Part shown: positions 1 to 5,604 of the stretch, one piece after another | Layout of the letters: every line of letters begins with the position of its first letter | Position numbering within the stretch: the first letter of the stretch is position 1 | Assembly: GCA_023436425.1 (NCBI GenBank) | Contig: JAEZJD010000089.1 | Location: 1 to 5,604 of the forward strand | Direction of reading: 5' to 3' | DNA length: 5,604 bases | Source of the DNA: Bacteroidota bacterium | GTDB taxonomy: Bacteria > Bacteroidota > Bacteroidia > Chitinophagales > Chitinophagaceae | Translations under genes and position numbers: made by a program | Notes under the pieces: model-generated | What the model was told of the DNA's origin: nothing | What the model saw: only the letters and a program-made list of their open reading frames with translations | Databases searched by the model: none

Positions 1-384
1 TTTCAGGGACCTTACATCACGGGGCGCAACATGGAAACATTTGTTACCATAGATGAAATAGATAAAAATATTGTCGGGATGCTGGACAAACTTCAGATTG
101 GCGAGTTCTCTCAGCCCACCGTCTTTACAGATGAGCAAGACAGAAAAGGTGTTCGGATTATTTATCTGAAATCACGCACTGAACCTCACCGCATGAATTT
201 GCAAGATGACTACAACCGGATTGCACAGGCAGCTCTGGAAGAAAAAAAATATAAGGCCTTGGAAAAGTGGGTGCATGAACATATTTCCAACTATTACATC
301 TCCATTGATTATCCTGATGCTTCGTGCCCACAATTAAAAAAGTGGACTGGAACAAAAGATGTGGCGACTTCGAAACCTTTGTAG
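1..384 (+). CDS. SurA-like peptidyl-prolyl isomerase, C-terminal end (5' partial)
   Basis: The reading frame is open from the first base, and the ten codons before the ATG at 31 (FQGPYITGRN) read naturally into the rest, so that ATG is internal and the gene starts outside the window. The 127 visible residues resemble the end of Bacteroidota SurA/parvulin-type isomerases. A core with the pattern LxxGEFSQP (an invariant-looking Gly-x-x-Ser-x-Pro region) is followed by a strand VRIIYLKSRTEPH. Next comes a helix with a DDYNRIAQAALEEKK pattern, and then the ending ISIDYPDASC. In this family the protein is periplasmic and assists folding of outer-membrane proteins through cis-trans isomerisation of prolyl bonds. 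The signal peptide, N-terminal chaperone region and most parvulin domain content lie upstream and cannot be checked. It ends with TAG, 69 bases before the histidine kinase gene on the same strand. The family call is from recognition of the C-terminal pattern only, so another parvulin-type foldase is possible. Confidence 0.72.
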   Translation, partial: FQGPYITGRNMETFVTIDEIDKNIVGMLDKLQIGEFSQPTVFTDEQDRKGVRIIYLKSRTEPHRMNLQDDYNRIAQAALEEKKYKALEKWVHEHISNYYISIDYPDASCPQLKKWTGTKDVATSKPL

Positions 385-389
385 GTGAG

Positions 390-398
390 TTATCCACA
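390..398 (+). promoter_or_regulatory. Perfect-consensus DnaA-box 9-mer (single site)
   Basis: The 9-mer TTATCCACA matches the strong bacterial DnaA-box consensus exactly. It starts six bases after the stop codon of the SurA-like gene, in the 69-base gap before the histidine kinase gene. I found no second perfect or close copy in the window, and there is no dnaA/dnaN neighbour, so this is not a replication origin. It could be an isolated DnaA site that titrates the protein or regulates the kinase gene, or a chance match. Only the match itself is seen. Confidence 0.3.
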
Positions 399-453
399 CA
401 TATCTATGTATTTCTGATATTGTTCCCTATTTTTCGCGGAACGTATTCTTTTT

Positions 454-2292
454 ATGAAACCGTTCTTGCCATCTGACGATACAATCGACTACGAATCAAT
501 TGTGCTGGAGAATGCTTCAGACATAATTGTTACAACTGATCTCGATTTTCATGTTCGCTTATGGAACAAACCGGCCGAAGACTATTATGGTGTACCGGCA
601 GCGGAAGCTTCAGGAAAAATAATTACAGATCTTGTTCAATTCACTTTCTATGGAACTAGTATTGAGCAGGCAGTCATCGATGTATCAAAAAATGGAATCT
701 GGAAAGGAGAAGTTTCCTTTGTAAACAGCCGCGGCGAGACAAAATATCTTCTGCAGACGGTGAAGTTTATCTTCGATCGAAAGGAAAACAAGATTGGATA
801 TTTAGCCGTAGGTCGAGACATCACCGACCGTAGACGTGCGGAGCAGATGCTTGCTAAAAGCGAGCAGTTTTATAGAACGCTCATCGCTGATTCACTTGAT
901 GCCATTTTGCTCACCGATGAGAATGGAGTTATCACATTTGCAACGCCACCGATTAAAAATATTTTAGGATTCAATCCGGAAGATGTAGTTAATCAACTTG
1001 CCTTTCAGTTTGTTCATCCCGACGATCTCGCGTCGGCTAGGGAGTCCTTCGGTCTTGAGGTGAAGGAATCAGCCGTTGTCAAATTCATAGAAATACGGTT
1101 GAAAAGAAAAGATGGTACGTGGTTGTGGTGTGTCGTTAGAGGTCACAACATGCTGAAGACCCCAGGTATTAACAGCGTCGTTATTTATTTTCAGGACGAC
1201 ACCCTTCGAAAAACCGCGACAGACGCATTGAAGGCAAGTGAGCAAAGATTTAGTGACTTGATCCGCGATTTACAAATTGGGATTATTGTGCAGGACAAAG
1301 ACGGCAAAACTCTCTTGACGAATAACGCTTTTAGAACCATCTTCAATCAAGAAGAGCAGCAACTAACCGGCAAAGACATTCTAAATATTGTAATAGATCC
1401 TGTGGATGAGGACGGAAATAAAATTAAATTCCACAATCGTCCGACAGCAAAGGCAATTCGCACAAAACAACCTGTGAGAGATGTGATGATGGGGATGTAC
1501 AGAACGGGAGAAAAAGAAAGAACATGGTTATTGGTAAACGCCGATCCGATCTTGAATGAACACGGGGAAATTCTTCACGTAATCTGTTCTGTGAAAGATA
1601 TTACTGAGCGCAAAAAAATTGATGAAACACTCCTCAAGCAAAAAATACGGCATCAACGACAGTTAACACAAGCAACCATTGATGGACAGGAGAAAGAACG
1701 CCTGGAAATTGGAAAAGAACTGCATGATAATATCGGGCAGCAGCTAACCACAGTTAAGCTTCTGCTCGACCTTGCCCAATCATCTTCCGAATCGAATGGC
1801 GAGCTAATTAGCATGGCAGCAAAATCCGTTGCCACTGTGATTGACGAAGTCAGAACGATGTCTCATAGTCTGGTTCCGTCGTCTTTAAAGGATCTGGGTT
1901 TAATGGATTCGATACAGGAATTGATAGATCGAATCAGCCGTGCCCACTCGATTAATTTTCACTTTGGATCGTTCAACTTCAGCGAGGCAGACCTGAGCGA
2001 TGTACAGAAGGTTGCTTTGTTTCGAATTTTACAGGAGCAGGTAAATAATGTCGTGAAACACTCAAGTGCCAAAAATGTTCACATATGGCTCACGAGCCAG
2101 GGAAAGGAAGCGGTATTGCAGCTGAAGGATGACGGCCACGGGTTCGACGTTGCCACAGTAAAAAAAGGTCTCGGGCTGACCACCATTACCAACCGTGCGG
2201 AGTTACTCGGAGGTCTTGCCCAGTTCACATCAAAGCCTAACCAAGGCTGTCTCATGCATGTTGCAATTCCGTACGAGTTGATAGAAGCTTAA
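454..2292 (+). CDS. PAS-domain sensor histidine kinase (triple PAS, HisKA_3-HATPase), cytoplasmic
   Basis: A complete 612-residue signalling kinase that should autophosphorylate a histidine and pass the phosphate to a response-regulator aspartate. Three PAS domains occupy about residues 12-130 (ending GRDITDRRRAEQ), 134-258 and 262-390 (ending VKDITERKKID). These endings are typical PAS/PAC exits leading into linker helices. The HisKA_3 (NarL/DesK-type) region at about 405-480 carries GKELHDNIGQQL, with His424 as the predicted phosphoacceptor. The HATPase domain at about 515-610 shows an N box (QEQVNNVVKH, Glu528/Asn532/His536), a G1 box DDGHG (559-563) and a G2 box GLGL (572-575), so all key residues for activity are present. 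No signal peptide or membrane segment is visible, so it should sense a cytoplasmic or diffusible cue; the ligands of the PAS domains cannot be inferred. No receiver domain is fused and no response regulator is adjacent in the window. The ATG at 454 begins just before the first PAS; no Shine-Dalgarno precedes it, only a T-rich stretch, as is common in Bacteroidota. Confidence 0.95.
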   Translation: MKPFLPSDDTIDYESIVLENASDIIVTTDLDFHVRLWNKPAEDYYGVPAAEASGKIITDLVQFTFYGTSIEQAVIDVSKNGIWKGEVSFVNSRGETKYLLQTVKFIFDRKENKIGYLAVGRDITDRRRAEQMLAKSEQFYRTLIADSLDAILLTDENGVITFATPPIKNILGFNPEDVVNQLAFQFVHPDDLASARESFGLEVKESAVVKFIEIRLKRKDGTWLWCVVRGHNMLKTPGINSVVIYFQDDTLRKTATDALKASEQRFSDLIRDLQIGIIVQDKDGKTLLTNNAFRTIFNQEEQQLTGKDILNIVIDPVDEDGNKIKFHNRPTAKAIRTKQPVRDVMMGMYRTGEKERTWLLVNADPILNEHGEILHVICSVKDITERKKIDETLLKQKIRHQRQLTQATIDGQEKERLEIGKELHDNIGQQLTTVKLLLDLAQSSSESNGELISMAAKSVATVIDEVRTMSHSLVPSSLKDLGLMDSIQELIDRISRAHSINFHFGSFNFSEADLSDVQKVALFRILQEQVNNVVKHSSAKNVHIWLTSQGKEAVLQLKDDGHGFDVATVKKGLGLTTITNRAELLGGLAQFTSKPNQGCLMHVAIPYELIEA

Positions 2293-2294
2293 CA

Positions 2295-2309
2295 TTTGCC
2301 GACTTACAG
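2295..2309 (+). repeat. Leader motif copy 1 (TTTGCCGACTTACAG)
   Basis: A 15-base sequence just after the histidine kinase stop and 39 bases upstream of the preferred purF-like ATG. It matches 13 of 15 bases of a second sequence at 4213-4227 in the leader of the next gene. Both lie just downstream of a stop codon and upstream of a gene start on the same strand. The TTTG at its left end resembles a Bacteroidota -33 element, but the spacing to the -7 candidate at 2325 is 26 bases, longer than usual. Function is unknown and chance similarity is possible. Confidence 0.25.
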
Positions 2310-2324
2310 CTACTTTTCATTGCC

Positions 2325-2332
2325 TACATTTG
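2325..2332 (+). promoter_or_regulatory. Candidate Bacteroidota -7 promoter element for the purF-like gene
   Basis: TACATTTG fits the Bacteroidota sigma-ABfr -7 consensus TAnnTTTG at all defined positions. Transcription would start roughly 5-8 bases downstream, giving a very short leader before the ATG at 2348. A TTTG at 2295-2298 could be the -33 element, but its 26-base spacing exceeds the usual range of about 17-23, so the -33 part is weak. The site overlaps an in-frame TTG at 2330, which argues against that TTG as the start codon. The match is seen; promoter activity is inferred. Confidence 0.4.
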
Positions 2333-2347
2333 TGCCTTCTTTGCACC

Positions 2348-4195
2348 ATGAGTGATGCCATCAAACATGAATGCGGACTTGCGTTCATCCGATTGAGAAA
2401 ACCTTTCGCACACTATCAGCAGAAATACGGTACTGTTCTTTGGGGATTGAATAAGCTGTACTTGTTAATGGAGAAGCAGCATAATCGCGGCCAGGATGGC
2501 GCCGGCGTAGCTACTGTAAAACTGAATGTGGAACCGGGCTATCCATTTTTGTCCCGCATCCGAAGCAGCGAAAATCAATCTATTGCCGACATCTTCAAAA
2601 AAATAGGTGAAGACGTAAAGGAGCTGCAGAAATTCAATCCGGAAATCATCAATCACGCCGGGTTGATGAAAGGACACCTCTCATTTTTAGGCGAAGTGTT
2701 ACTTGGCCATTTACGGTATGGTACACAGGGGAAAAATAACGTTGAATTTTGCCATCCGTTCATCAAAAGACACACTATTCCGGCACGCAACCTCGCCCTT
2801 GCAGGCAATTTCAATCTTGTAAATACGGAAGAACTTTTTGAGCTGGTCAACACGGATCCCGGTGATTTTCAAAGGCAGAGCGATCTTGCCGCTATGATGG
2901 AAGTCGTATATCATTTTCTTGTAAAAGCTGATGAGGAAAATGCTCAAACAGTCAGCATGAAAAACGTGTTAAAACAAGCGCTACCTCTTTTCGATGGCGG
3001 TTTTCACGTCGCGGGCATCACCGGCAGCGGGATTGGATTTGTATTCAGAGATGCCCATGGCATCCGTCCATCGTATTACTACATGAATGATGATGTAATT
3101 GTTGCCGCTTCGGAACGTGCAGCGATCAGAACTGCGTTCAACGTTGGTGAAAATGAAGTGCAGGAGCTGATGCCCGGGTGTGCATTGATCGTGGATGAAA
3201 AAGGCAATGTTTCAATTGAGCAGGTGTTGCAACCACAAGAAAGGAAAGCCTGCAGTTTCGAACGAATTTATTTTTCACGCGGCAGCGATGAAAAGATTTA
3301 TAATGAGAGAAAACAGCTTGGCTATCATCTGAGCAAACAGGTGCTGGATGCGATAAATTACGATTTGAAGAATACCATTTTTTCTTTTATTCCAAACACC
3401 GCCGAAGTTGCGTTTTATGGACTGGTAAAAGGCTGCGAAAATTATCTGAATCAGATTAAGGTTGAGCGCATCTCTTCCTGGGGCAAGGAAATCGATCCAG
3501 AAAAGCTTTCGGAAATGATAAACCGAAAGATAAGAATGGAAAAAATTGCCATAAAGGACGTGAAGATGCGCACGTTTATAACGGAGGATGCAAGCCGTAG
3601 CGAAATGGTGCAGCACGTATACGATATAACCTATGGTACTGTGCGGCGCGGTGTCGACACATTAGTAGTGATTGATGACTCTATTGTTCGCGGCACAACG
3701 TTGAAGGAAAGTATTATCAGAATGCTTGCGCGGTTAGAACCGAAGCGAATAATTATTGTCTCTTCATCGCCGCAAATACGTTATCCCGACTGCTATGGGA
3801 TTGACATGAGCAAACTTGGCGATTTCATCGCTTTTAATGCGGCTGTGGCTTTATTAAAGGAGCGTGGCAAAGAAGACTGCCTTAAGAAAATGTTTGAGCA
3901 ATGCAGGGAACTGCACCGGAACAATCAACTGCATTCGATCAATGTTGTAAAGCAGATATACAAATCGTTCAGTAACGAAGAGATCACGAAAAAAATCGCG
4001 GAGCTGATTACGCCACCCGGACTGAAGATTCCGGTGGATGTAATTTTTCAAACGATCGAAGCATTACACGAGTCGTGCCCGAACAACCGCGGCGACTGGT
4101 ATTTTACGGGCAACTATCCCACGGCGGGCGGCAATCGAGTTGTCAACACAGCTTTCATGAACTACATGGAAGGAAAGAACAAAAGAGGATACTGA
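2348..4195 (+). CDS. purF: Amidophosphoribosyltransferase, long Bacteroidota form (class II glutamine amidotransferase)
   Basis: A complete 615-residue cytoplasmic enzyme of the PurF family. PurF makes phosphoribosylamine from PRPP and glutamine, the first committed step of purine synthesis. The N-terminal glutaminase domain begins at the nucleophile Cys9 (HECG), implying removal of an eight-residue propeptide, as in other propeptide-bearing PurF proteins. It continues with QHNRGQDGAG (44-53), GHLRYGT (120-126, Arg123) and GNFN (153-156). The phosphoribosyltransferase domain has FSFIPNTAE (345-353), the PRPP-binding motif VVIDDSIVRGTT (440-451) and PQIRYPDCYGIDM (475-487). Compared with the usual 470-505 residues, it carries an insertion at about 360-403 and a C-terminal extension of about 100 residues ending in a conserved GDWYFTGNYPTAGGN-like segment. 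From memory, close Bacteroidota homologues share these features. Two active-site stretches differ from E. coli PurF: GNFN replaces HNGN, and KDVKMRTF replaces the catalytic-loop KNRYVGRTF. A paralogue with altered activity is therefore possible. ATG 2348 is chosen over the in-frame TTG at 2330, which lies in the likely promoter and would lengthen the propeptide. Confidence 0.92.
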   Translation: MSDAIKHECGLAFIRLRKPFAHYQQKYGTVLWGLNKLYLLMEKQHNRGQDGAGVATVKLNVEPGYPFLSRIRSSENQSIADIFKKIGEDVKELQKFNPEIINHAGLMKGHLSFLGEVLLGHLRYGTQGKNNVEFCHPFIKRHTIPARNLALAGNFNLVNTEELFELVNTDPGDFQRQSDLAAMMEVVYHFLVKADEENAQTVSMKNVLKQALPLFDGGFHVAGITGSGIGFVFRDAHGIRPSYYYMNDDVIVAASERAAIRTAFNVGENEVQELMPGCALIVDEKGNVSIEQVLQPQERKACSFERIYFSRGSDEKIYNERKQLGYHLSKQVLDAINYDLKNTIFSFIPNTAEVAFYGLVKGCENYLNQIKVERISSWGKEIDPEKLSEMINRKIRMEKIAIKDVKMRTFITEDASRSEMVQHVYDITYGTVRRGVDTLVVIDDSIVRGTTLKESIIRMLARLEPKRIIIVSSSPQIRYPDCYGIDMSKLGDFIAFNAAVALLKERGKEDCLKKMFEQCRELHRNNQLHSINVVKQIYKSFSNEEITKKIAELITPPGLKIPVDVIFQTIEALHESCPNNRGDWYFTGNYPTAGGNRVVNTAFMNYMEGKNKRGY

Positions 4196-4199
4196 TTAG

Positions 4200-4214
4200 A
4201 AGCGAATACCGCTT
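4200..4214 (+). terminator. Weak hairpin after the purF-like gene
   Basis: AAGCG-AATAC-CGCTT is a perfect 5-bp inverted repeat with a 5-base loop, starting five bases after the stop codon; a flanking G-T pair could extend it by one. It is not followed by a T run, so it is not a standard intrinsic terminator. It could be a weak 3'-end structure or coincidence. Its right arm overlaps the leader motif copy that begins at 4213. Confidence 0.2.
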
Positions 4215-4227
4215 TGTCAACTTACAG
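4213..4227 (+). repeat. Leader motif copy 2 (TTTGTCAACTTACAG)
   Basis: Matches 13 of 15 bases of the sequence at 2295-2309, including an identical 8-mer ACTTACAG. It lies 54 bases upstream of the phosphatase ATG, in the 85-base gap after the purF-like gene. The distance to the start codon differs from copy 1 (39 bases), so if it is a binding or promoter element its spacing is flexible. No third copy was seen in the gap before the histidine kinase. Confidence 0.25.
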
Positions 4228-4280
4228 GGTAATTGTTGTTTGCGTTTTTCTTTCAATAGTCGTTAGTATTTTTATTCACC

Positions 4281-4805
4281 ATGGATGAAAAGACAAAAGG
4301 CAAAACCATTCTCTTGGTGCGACATGCAAAAAGCAGCTGGGATGACGTTGGCTTAGCCGACGAAGCAAGGCCGCTAAATGACAGAGGCAAAAAAGATGCT
4401 CCTGAAATGGCGAAGCGGCTTAGGAAAAAAGATATAAACATTGATCTTTTCCTATCCAGTCCCGCGAAGAGAGCAAGGCGCACCGCCCGCTACTTTGCGG
4501 AAGAATTTGGCGTAAAAAAAGATGACATCGAAATTGAGGATCGGCTGTATGGTGCCGATTCTGCCGTGTTCCTGAAAGTGTTGTCCGGCCTAAAAACCAA
4601 AGTCGATACGGTAGCGGTCTTTTCGCACAACCCAGGCATCACAGAATTCGCAAACACGCTAACAGAAGTAAGAGTCGACAACATGCCTACCAGCAGTGTT
4701 TTTGCTGTCCACGTCGATACGGATGATTGGAACAACATCAGTGCCGCGGAGAAAAAATTTGTGTTTTTCGATTATCCTAAAAATCCGATGGCAAAAGAGG
4801 ACTGA
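4281..4805 (+). CDS. SixA-like histidine phosphatase (phosphoglycerate-mutase superfamily)
   Basis: A complete 174-residue cytoplasmic protein of the histidine-phosphatase superfamily, close in size to E. coli SixA (about 161 aa). The catalytic motif is LLVRHAKSSW, with Arg14 and the nucleophilic His15 (RHA instead of the common RHG). RPLNDRGKKDA (30-40) follows, then the SSPAKRARRTA motif (59-69) with Arg64, and the second catalytic histidine His116 in FSHNPG. The dedicated acid glutamate found in phosphoglycerate mutases is not evident, as expected for the SixA branch. SixA removes phosphate from phosphohistidine in signalling or PTS proteins; the substrate here is unknown, and small-molecule or phosphoprotein targets are both possible. 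ATG 4281 is the only good start: the RHA motif follows after 13 residues, and no Shine-Dalgarno is present (context TTCACCATG). It lies 85 bases after the purF-like gene, so shared transcription is uncertain. It is convergent with the transporter gene, with 50 bases between them. Confidence 0.87.
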   Translation: MDEKTKGKTILLVRHAKSSWDDVGLADEARPLNDRGKKDAPEMAKRLRKKDINIDLFLSSPAKRARRTARYFAEEFGVKKDDIEIEDRLYGADSAVFLKVLSGLKTKVDTVAVFSHNPGITEFANTLTEVRVDNMPTSSVFAVHVDTDDWNNISAAEKKFVFFDYPKNPMAKED

Positions 4806-4855
4806 GTGTTAACGCAAATAGACGGATGCCTTTGGTCCGCCATTGATTTCAGCTG

Positions 4856-5604
4856 TCAAATGTTTCGCTGCGTTGTTGTCTTCAATCCCACTAGAAAGAC
4901 GCCGCTAAGTATTGCAGTAGCTGCCAAAATCTTTTGCCAAGTAAGTTGTTCATGTAAAAAGACTGTTGCAATAATCGCTACAAAAACCGGCTGCGTGTAA
5001 ATATATGTTCCCGTTGTTCCCGCTCCGATTGTTCGGATGCCGTACGCATTAAAGTAATAGGCGAGAAAAGTGCCTGGTATGGCGATCGTGGCAAGTGCTG
5101 CAAAATCGTACCACGCAAAATCACTCCAGTTGATTGAAGCAGTTTGACCCCAGCAGAAAGGAAGCAACATAATAAACCCGAAAGTGAAGACCCATCTAAT
5201 CACATGCAGCGGCGTGTATATTTTCATCAAGGGCTTTACCAGAATGAAATAGATGGAATAAGAAATTGCATTCAGCAGAATCATTATGTCGCCCAGCAAA
5301 TAATCAGTAGCGTGTTGCTGTGCCTCTTTTTGCATAATGAGAAAAACAGAGCCGCCAATCCCGAGAGCAAGTCCGATCGCTTTTATCAACGTAAATTTTT
5401 CTTTCAGCACCCAAAGTGCAAATACGGTTACAATGATTGGAGTGATAAGAATGAGTAATGAAGCATGAATTGTAGAGGTAAGTGTAAGGCCTTTTATGAA
5501 AAGCAGCTGGTTAATGGCTACTCCGGTTAATGCACACCAAAGAAAGCGAGATACATCCTGTTTGCGTATTCCGGCAGCGTTGGAGCTAAACAGCCACACT
5601 GCCC
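4856..5604 (-). CDS. EamA/DMT-family transporter, C-terminal part (5' partial)
   Basis: An inner-membrane protein of the drug/metabolite transporter superfamily. The frame stays open to the right edge of the window. Numbering from the GTG codon at 5599-5597, which is probably an internal Val, 247 residues are visible, against roughly 290-300 for the family. About eight hydrophobic segments can be read, near residues 18-36, 46-65, 71-89, 102-121, 133-150, 164-186, 197-215 and 223-239. A full protein has ten in two EamA repeats, so about the first two are outside the window. Repeat 1 ends around VLKEKFTLIKAIGLALGIGG. Repeat 2 has the typical IPGTFLAYYFNAYGI, then TYIYTQPVFVAIIATVFLHEQLTW, split here by family-typical Pro and Glu residues. 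The family exports or imports amino acids, nucleotides and similar metabolites; the substrate cannot be told from sequence. The stop is TGA, read on the minus strand. No clear bidirectional terminator separates it from the phosphatase gene. Confidence 0.93.
   Translation of the reverse strand, partial: AVWLFSSNAAGIRKQDVSRFLWCALTGVAINQLLFIKGLTLTSTIHASLLILITPIIVTVFALWVLKEKFTLIKAIGLALGIGGSVFLIMQKEAQQHATDYLLGDIMILLNAISYSIYFILVKPLMKIYTPLHVIRWVFTFGFIMLLPFCWGQTASINWSDFAWYDFAALATIAIPGTFLAYYFNAYGIRTIGAGTTGTYIYTQPVFVAIIATVFLHEQLTWQKILAATAILSGVFLVGLKTTTQRNI

Noticed and set aside
31..384. ATG at 31 as the start of a small 117-aa protein
   Set aside because: The frame is open upstream to base 1 and the preceding residues continue the SurA-like C-terminal pattern, so this Met is internal.
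399..421. ATATC/GATAT inverted repeat before the histidine kinase gene as an operator or terminator
   Set aside because: Five AT-rich base pairs around an 11-base loop are expected by chance in this composition, and no T tract follows.
3275..3616. 113-aa minus-strand open frame inside the purF-like gene
   Set aside because: It lies wholly antisense to well-conserved coding sequence, its translation resembles no family I know, and it has no start context; it is a shadow frame.
4806..4855. Bidirectional terminator between the convergent phosphatase and transporter genes
   Set aside because: The best pairing (CGGA with TCCG around a 9-base loop) is only four base pairs and has no flanking T/A runs.
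5144..5458. 104-aa plus-strand open frame opposite the transporter gene
   Set aside because: It is antisense to clear membrane segments, and its composition (charged, Gln/Asn-rich) is what reversed hydrophobic codons would give; no recognisable motif.
5597..5599. GTG at 5599-5597 as the start codon of the transporter
   Set aside because: The frame continues to the window edge, and the visible part lacks about two of the ten expected membrane segments, so the true start is outside the window.
1..5604. Mobile element, CRISPR array, tRNA/rRNA or a defence/novel multi-gene system
   Set aside because: No transposase or integrase motif, terminal or regularly spaced repeats, or RNA-gene signatures were seen; the five genes belong to familiar housekeeping and sensory families with small gaps and even composition.

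Overview
The window looks like chromosomal DNA of a Bacteroidota (Bacteroidetes) species. The evidence is the long amidophosphoribosyltransferase form characteristic of that phylum, a SurA-like protein ending of Bacteroidota type, start sites without Shine-Dalgarno sequences, and a TAnnTTTG-type -7 promoter element. Base composition is moderate (by eye in the low-to-mid 40s % GC) and looks uniform. I cannot place the organism below phylum level from sequence alone.

Layout from left to right: (1) the 3' end of a SurA-like periplasmic peptidyl-prolyl isomerase gene (+, cut by the left edge); (2) a complete soluble sensor histidine kinase with three PAS domains, a HisKA_3-type dimerisation/phosphoacceptor region and an HATPase domain (+); (3) a complete class II glutamine amidotransferase/phosphoribosyltransferase of the PurF family, 615 aa from the preferred ATG (+); (4) a SixA-like histidine phosphatase of 174 aa (+); (5) the 3' part of an EamA/DMT-family membrane transporter gene on the minus strand (cut by the right edge), convergent with the phosphatase. 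The four plus-strand genes are separated by gaps of 69, 55 and 85 bases. The gaps are wide enough for separate promoters, and at least the purF-like gene appears to have its own.

I see no obvious shared pathway. The genes cover envelope protein folding, signal sensing, purine synthesis, phosphoryl-group removal and metabolite transport, so this reads as an ordinary housekeeping/sensory neighbourhood. There is no mobile element, CRISPR array, tRNA, rRNA or defence cassette. No gap exceeds 85 bases. I did not find a convincing novel system. The items most worth checking are the non-canonical active-site segments of the PurF-family protein, the histidine kinase with no response regulator beside it, a perfect single DnaA-box 9-mer between genes 1 and 2, and a 13-of-15 match shared by the leaders of genes 3 and 4.
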